A program made the translations under genes and the position numbers. Source: Cumulibacter sp047975195 (GTDB taxonomy: Bacteria > Actinomycetota > Actinomycetes > Mycobacteriales > Antricoccaceae). Taken from it: a stretch of 64,000 bases of DNA. The stretch covers positions 5,026 through 69,025 of the forward strand of contig JBKEDB010000109.1 of the NCBI GenBank assembly GCA_047975195.1, read 5' to 3'. Position 1 is the stretch's first letter. Each line of letters opens with the position of its first letter. This document shows, piece after piece, positions 61,864 through 64,000 of the stretch. A model generated the notes under the pieces. It did no database searches. It was given only the letters and a program-made list of their open reading frames with translations, and was not told where the DNA came from.

Positions 61864-62319
61864 AGCGCACGCCACCTTCACCCTGAAGCGGCGACATCCC
61901 GTTCCGGTCGCTTCGGTGTGGCGGGCCTTCGCCGATCTGGAGCAGAAGCGAAAATGGTTCGGCAGCCCGAGTTCGTCGAAGTCGAACGACGTGAGGACTT
62001 CGTCGTCGGGGGACTTGCGATCGATGACGCTCGCCAGGGGCCCGGTGGTCCGCTCTCCCAGTTTCGGGCGACGTACACCGACATCGTCGAGCACGAACGA
62101 ATCGTCTACACCTACGACATGTGGCTAGACGGGGTGCATGCCTCGACGTCGATCACGACGATCGTGTTCGAATCGGACGGCGACGGCACGAACCTGACGT
62201 TTACCGAACAAGGCGTGCATCTCGGCGGCGTGCACGGTCCGGGCCCCGAGGCCGCGGCCGGGCGCGAACACGGCACCGCAGGACTGCTCGACAAGATCGG
62301 CGAGGTGCTGGCCAGCTGA
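61847..62319 (+). pseudogene. SRPBCC (AHSA1-like) protein, frame-broken
   Basis: ATG at 61847: MTTRTEAHATFTLKRRHPVP VASVWRAFADLEQKRKWFG, then the frame changes near 61960–61965. The sense continues PEFVEVERREDFVVGGLAID … RATYTDIVEHERIVYTYDM … STSITTIVFESDGDGTNLTF TEQGVHL to the stop at 62319. Together this is a full-length START/Bet v1-like ligand-binding domain of about 157 residues. One lost base separates the two frames. Such genes are usually controlled by the ArsR-type gene they follow, as here. Confidence 0.8.
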
Positions 62320-62428
62320 TGATTTCGTGTTAACAGGACCGGGATCCGGTGGTTCGTTCATCCCCCGAGCCAAGCAATGCGAGCGCGTGGCTGACTGGTG
62401 ATGGATCGCTGCGTCATCGGTCTTAGCA

Positions 62429-62866
62429 TTACCAGTCGGGGCGACGACGTGCCTGCTTGATATCGGCGCGTTTGCGCTTTGTATCCAGCCGTCGGCGCTG
62501 TGATCCGCGGGTAGGTTTTGTGGCGCGCCGCAGCACGTCCGGGGCAACACCCTGGCGCACTAACTCAATGAGTCGGTCGCGCGCGATAATCCGGTTGCGT
62601 CGCTGCGCGCGGTCCTCGGACGCCGTGATCGTCAAGATGCCGTCGTTGAGGCGACGCGCCAGCAGTCGCGCGACACGCCTGCGCTGCCCGTCGTCGAGCG
62701 CCGTCGTCGATGCGATGTCGAGGCTGAGTTGAACCCGAGAGTCCGCGGTGTTGACGCCCTGCCCGCCCGGTCCTGAGGAGCGAGAGAAGACTTCGTGTAG
62801 CTCGGCAGCCGGTATGACGATCCCGCGAGCTGCGCCAGGACACGGCGGTATCCACAGATCATCCAT
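62429..62866 (-). CDS. arfB: Alternative ribosome-rescue factor ArfB (GGQ hydrolase)
   Basis: 145-residue class I release-factor-like hydrolase without a codon-recognition domain. The catalytic loop FSRSSGPGGQGVNTADSRVQ holds the GGQ motif; a Lys/Arg-rich tail (RRRLDTKRKRADIKQARRRP) reaches into the empty mRNA channel of stalled ribosomes. It frees peptides from non-stop complexes. ATG at 62866; divergent from the YchJ-family gene. Confidence 0.94.
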   Translation of the reverse strand: MDDLWIPPCPGAARGIVIPAAELHEVFSRSSGPGGQGVNTADSRVQLSLDIASTTALDDGQRRRVARLLARRLNDGILTITASEDRAQRRNRIIARDRLIELVRQGVAPDVLRRATKPTRGSQRRRLDTKRKRADIKQARRRPDW

Positions 62867-62966
62867 GGGGTCATTCTCGACTATCCGGCGGCTCGACCGC
62901 AGCGGTGCCGCAATGTGGTCGGTACTTCGTTATTCTCACCAGCATGCACGAACGTGATGAGCCTTG

Positions 62967-63335
62967 ATGAGGTGCCCGTGTGGGGCGGGGGAATACGCCG
63001 ATTGCTGCGAGCCGCTACATGATGGTGCGCGGCACGCCGTGACCGCTCTCGGACTGATGCGATCACGCTACTCTGCCTATGCAGTAGGGAACCTGAACTA
63101 CGTATTCCGCACCTGGCACCCGCGTTCGCGCCCTGCCGAACTCGCGGCGGAGGACCTTGAATGGGTCGGGCTGGACATCATTGATGTCAAGCAGGGGACC
63201 GCTGAAGATTCGACAGGGGTCGTGGAGTTTGTCGCGCATTACCGGAATAACGGCGAACTGTCCTTCATGCGTGAACGATCACGATTTATGCGGCGCCGTG
63301 AACGCTGGGTATACGTCGACGCGGTCGACGCGTGA
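62967..63335 (+). CDS. YchJ-family (UPF0225) protein
   Basis: 122 residues from ATG at 62967; a TTG one codon earlier is possible. The N-terminal SEC-C-like cysteine cluster MRCPCGAGEYADCCEPLH is followed by ALGLMRSRYSAYAVGNLNYV … TWHPRSRP and an NTF2-like domain (VVEFVAHYRNNGELSFMRER SRF). Uncharacterised family often encoded near stress or repair genes. 100 bases from arfB on the other strand. Confidence 0.9.
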   Translation: MRCPCGAGEYADCCEPLHDGARHAVTALGLMRSRYSAYAVGNLNYVFRTWHPRSRPAELAAEDLEWVGLDIIDVKQGTAEDSTGVVEFVAHYRNNGELSFMRERSRFMRRRERWVYVDAVDA

Positions 63336-63433
63336 ACGGCCTTGTCCGGGTCTCCCGAATTCCGAGGCCCCATCCCCGCATTGGCTGCGAGGCCGCCACT
63401 CGTGCGCTAACTACGACGCCCGCCGCCAGCGCG

Positions 63434-64000
63434 CTAACTGCGCAGCGCCGCGATCCGGTCAACCTGCTCCCAGAACACCTGTACCGTCTCATCGATGATC
63501 TGACTGACCGGTTTGATGTCCTCGACCAACGTCGCCGACTCGCCACACCCGACGAGTGCGAGGTCCAAGCGACCATTGTCGAATGCCTCCTGGAACGGGC
63601 CGCCGTACGGATTGCTGCTCGTGTCGACCTCGCCGCGCAATACGGCCGCCGCCAATTCGGTGTCGGCGACGCGCATCCGGACGCCGGCCATCCCGGTGTC
63701 GATGTTGTGAGTGATCGTGCTGTCCGCGATCGCCTGTTTCCAGTTGGTGTGCACCGGTGATTCAGCTGAACTCATGAACCGGGTCCCCATCAGGATTCCC
63801 TCGGCGCCGAGGGCGAACGCTCCCGCCATCCCGTAGCCGTCGGAGATCCCGCCTGCGGCGATGAGCGGTAGGTCGACAGCAGCGCGCACCTGCATCAGCT
63901 GGTCGAGTTCGGTCAACAGCCGGGGGCCGCTGAGACACCAGCCCATGACCCGCGGATCGAACGCCAGCCACGAACTCCTGGCCAGGATTGTGCAGCCGAC
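63434..64000 (-). CDS. Nitronate monooxygenase-like FMN enzyme (5' end beyond window)
   Basis: The C-terminal half of a 2-nitropropane dioxygenase/nitronate monooxygenase TIM barrel. VDLPLIAAGGISDGYGMAGAFALGAEGILMGTRFM is the phosphate-binding FMN signature; SPVHTNWKQAIADSTITHN and GGPFQEAFDNGRLDLALVGC follow. An ATG at 63946 is internal, since the family has about 170 more residues before it and the frame is open to 64000. Residues read upstream of 63946 (VGCTILARSSWLAFDPRV) do not match the expected AQxxEAGGH segment well, so a frame break near the edge is possible. Confidence 0.8.
   Translation of the reverse strand, partial: VGCTILARSSWLAFDPRVMGWCLSGPRLLTELDQLMQVRAAVDLPLIAAGGISDGYGMAGAFALGAEGILMGTRFMSSAESPVHTNWKQAIADSTITHNIDTGMAGVRMRVADTELAAAVLRGEVDTSSNPYGGPFQEAFDNGRLDLALVGCGESATLVEDIKPVSQIIDETVQVFWEQVDRIAALRS

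Overview
The window is high-GC actinobacterial chromosome (Actinomycetota). The evidence is the gene order rpmG–hadA–hadB … tRNA-Trp–secE–nusG–rplK–rplA, the block xseB–xseA–lipid-droplet protein–ispH–DUF6542–ychF familiar from mycobacteria and relatives, an NDMA-type alcohol dehydrogenase, frequent GTG/TTG starts and acidic extensions on SecE and NusG. I cannot name the genus. No CRISPR array, complete insertion sequence or prophage was seen.

Layout. 1–6.9 kb (minus strand): the end of a succinate dehydrogenase cytochrome b gene, then a tight five-gene set (P-loop NTPase, ABC-exporter-like protein lacking a Walker A motif, Asp-tailed membrane protein, sensor kinase, response regulator) downstream of rmlA. 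7–9 kb: yajQ, tRNA-Tyr, a protein with calcium-type repeats every 17 residues, tRNA-Thr, tRNA-Met and rpmG. 9.3–17.7 kb: hadAB, two CNNM/CorC membrane proteins, tRNA-Trp, secE, nusG, an orphan peptide-type binding lipoprotein, rplK and rplA. 17.9–29.3 kb: a methionine/alanine importer pair (large subunit with two compensating frame breaks, plus a 39-residue small subunit), two paralogous acyl-CoA synthetases flanking rplJ-rplL and a DEAD-box helicase, then an alcohol dehydrogenase and a CoA-transferase. 29.8–37.3 kb: rpoB and rpoC. 37.4–50.4 kb: housekeeping genes (AMIN-like lipoprotein, HMG-CoA lyase, PhoH, glpX, xseAB, lipid-droplet protein with a histone-like insert, ispH, rmuC, alkA-like, ychF).

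50.5–64 kb is accessory and decayed. It holds a broken unknown gene, an apparently intact hipBA module, and remnants of a HepT-type and a VapC-type toxin. A cytoplasmic-type arylsulfatase, DUF1801, DUF5701, an alpha/beta hydrolase and a MaoC protein follow. Next come a TRIC-channel remnant, a CmtR-type metal sensor with a CDF exporter, a frame-broken reductase, an MFS remnant, an ArsR/SRPBCC pair, arfB, a YchJ-family gene and a partial nitronate monooxygenase-like gene.

The core genes build the translation, transcription and secretion machinery, each block closed by a strong hairpin terminator. The candidate for an undescribed system is the five-gene set at 0.8–6.0 kb: its spacing implies one transcript joining an atypical ABC protein, a soluble P-loop NTPase, a possible cation-binding membrane protein and a two-component system. 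Several single-base frame breaks lie in accessory genes, often at short homopolymers, while about 7.4 kb of rpoB/rpoC is intact; they may be true decay or indel errors.
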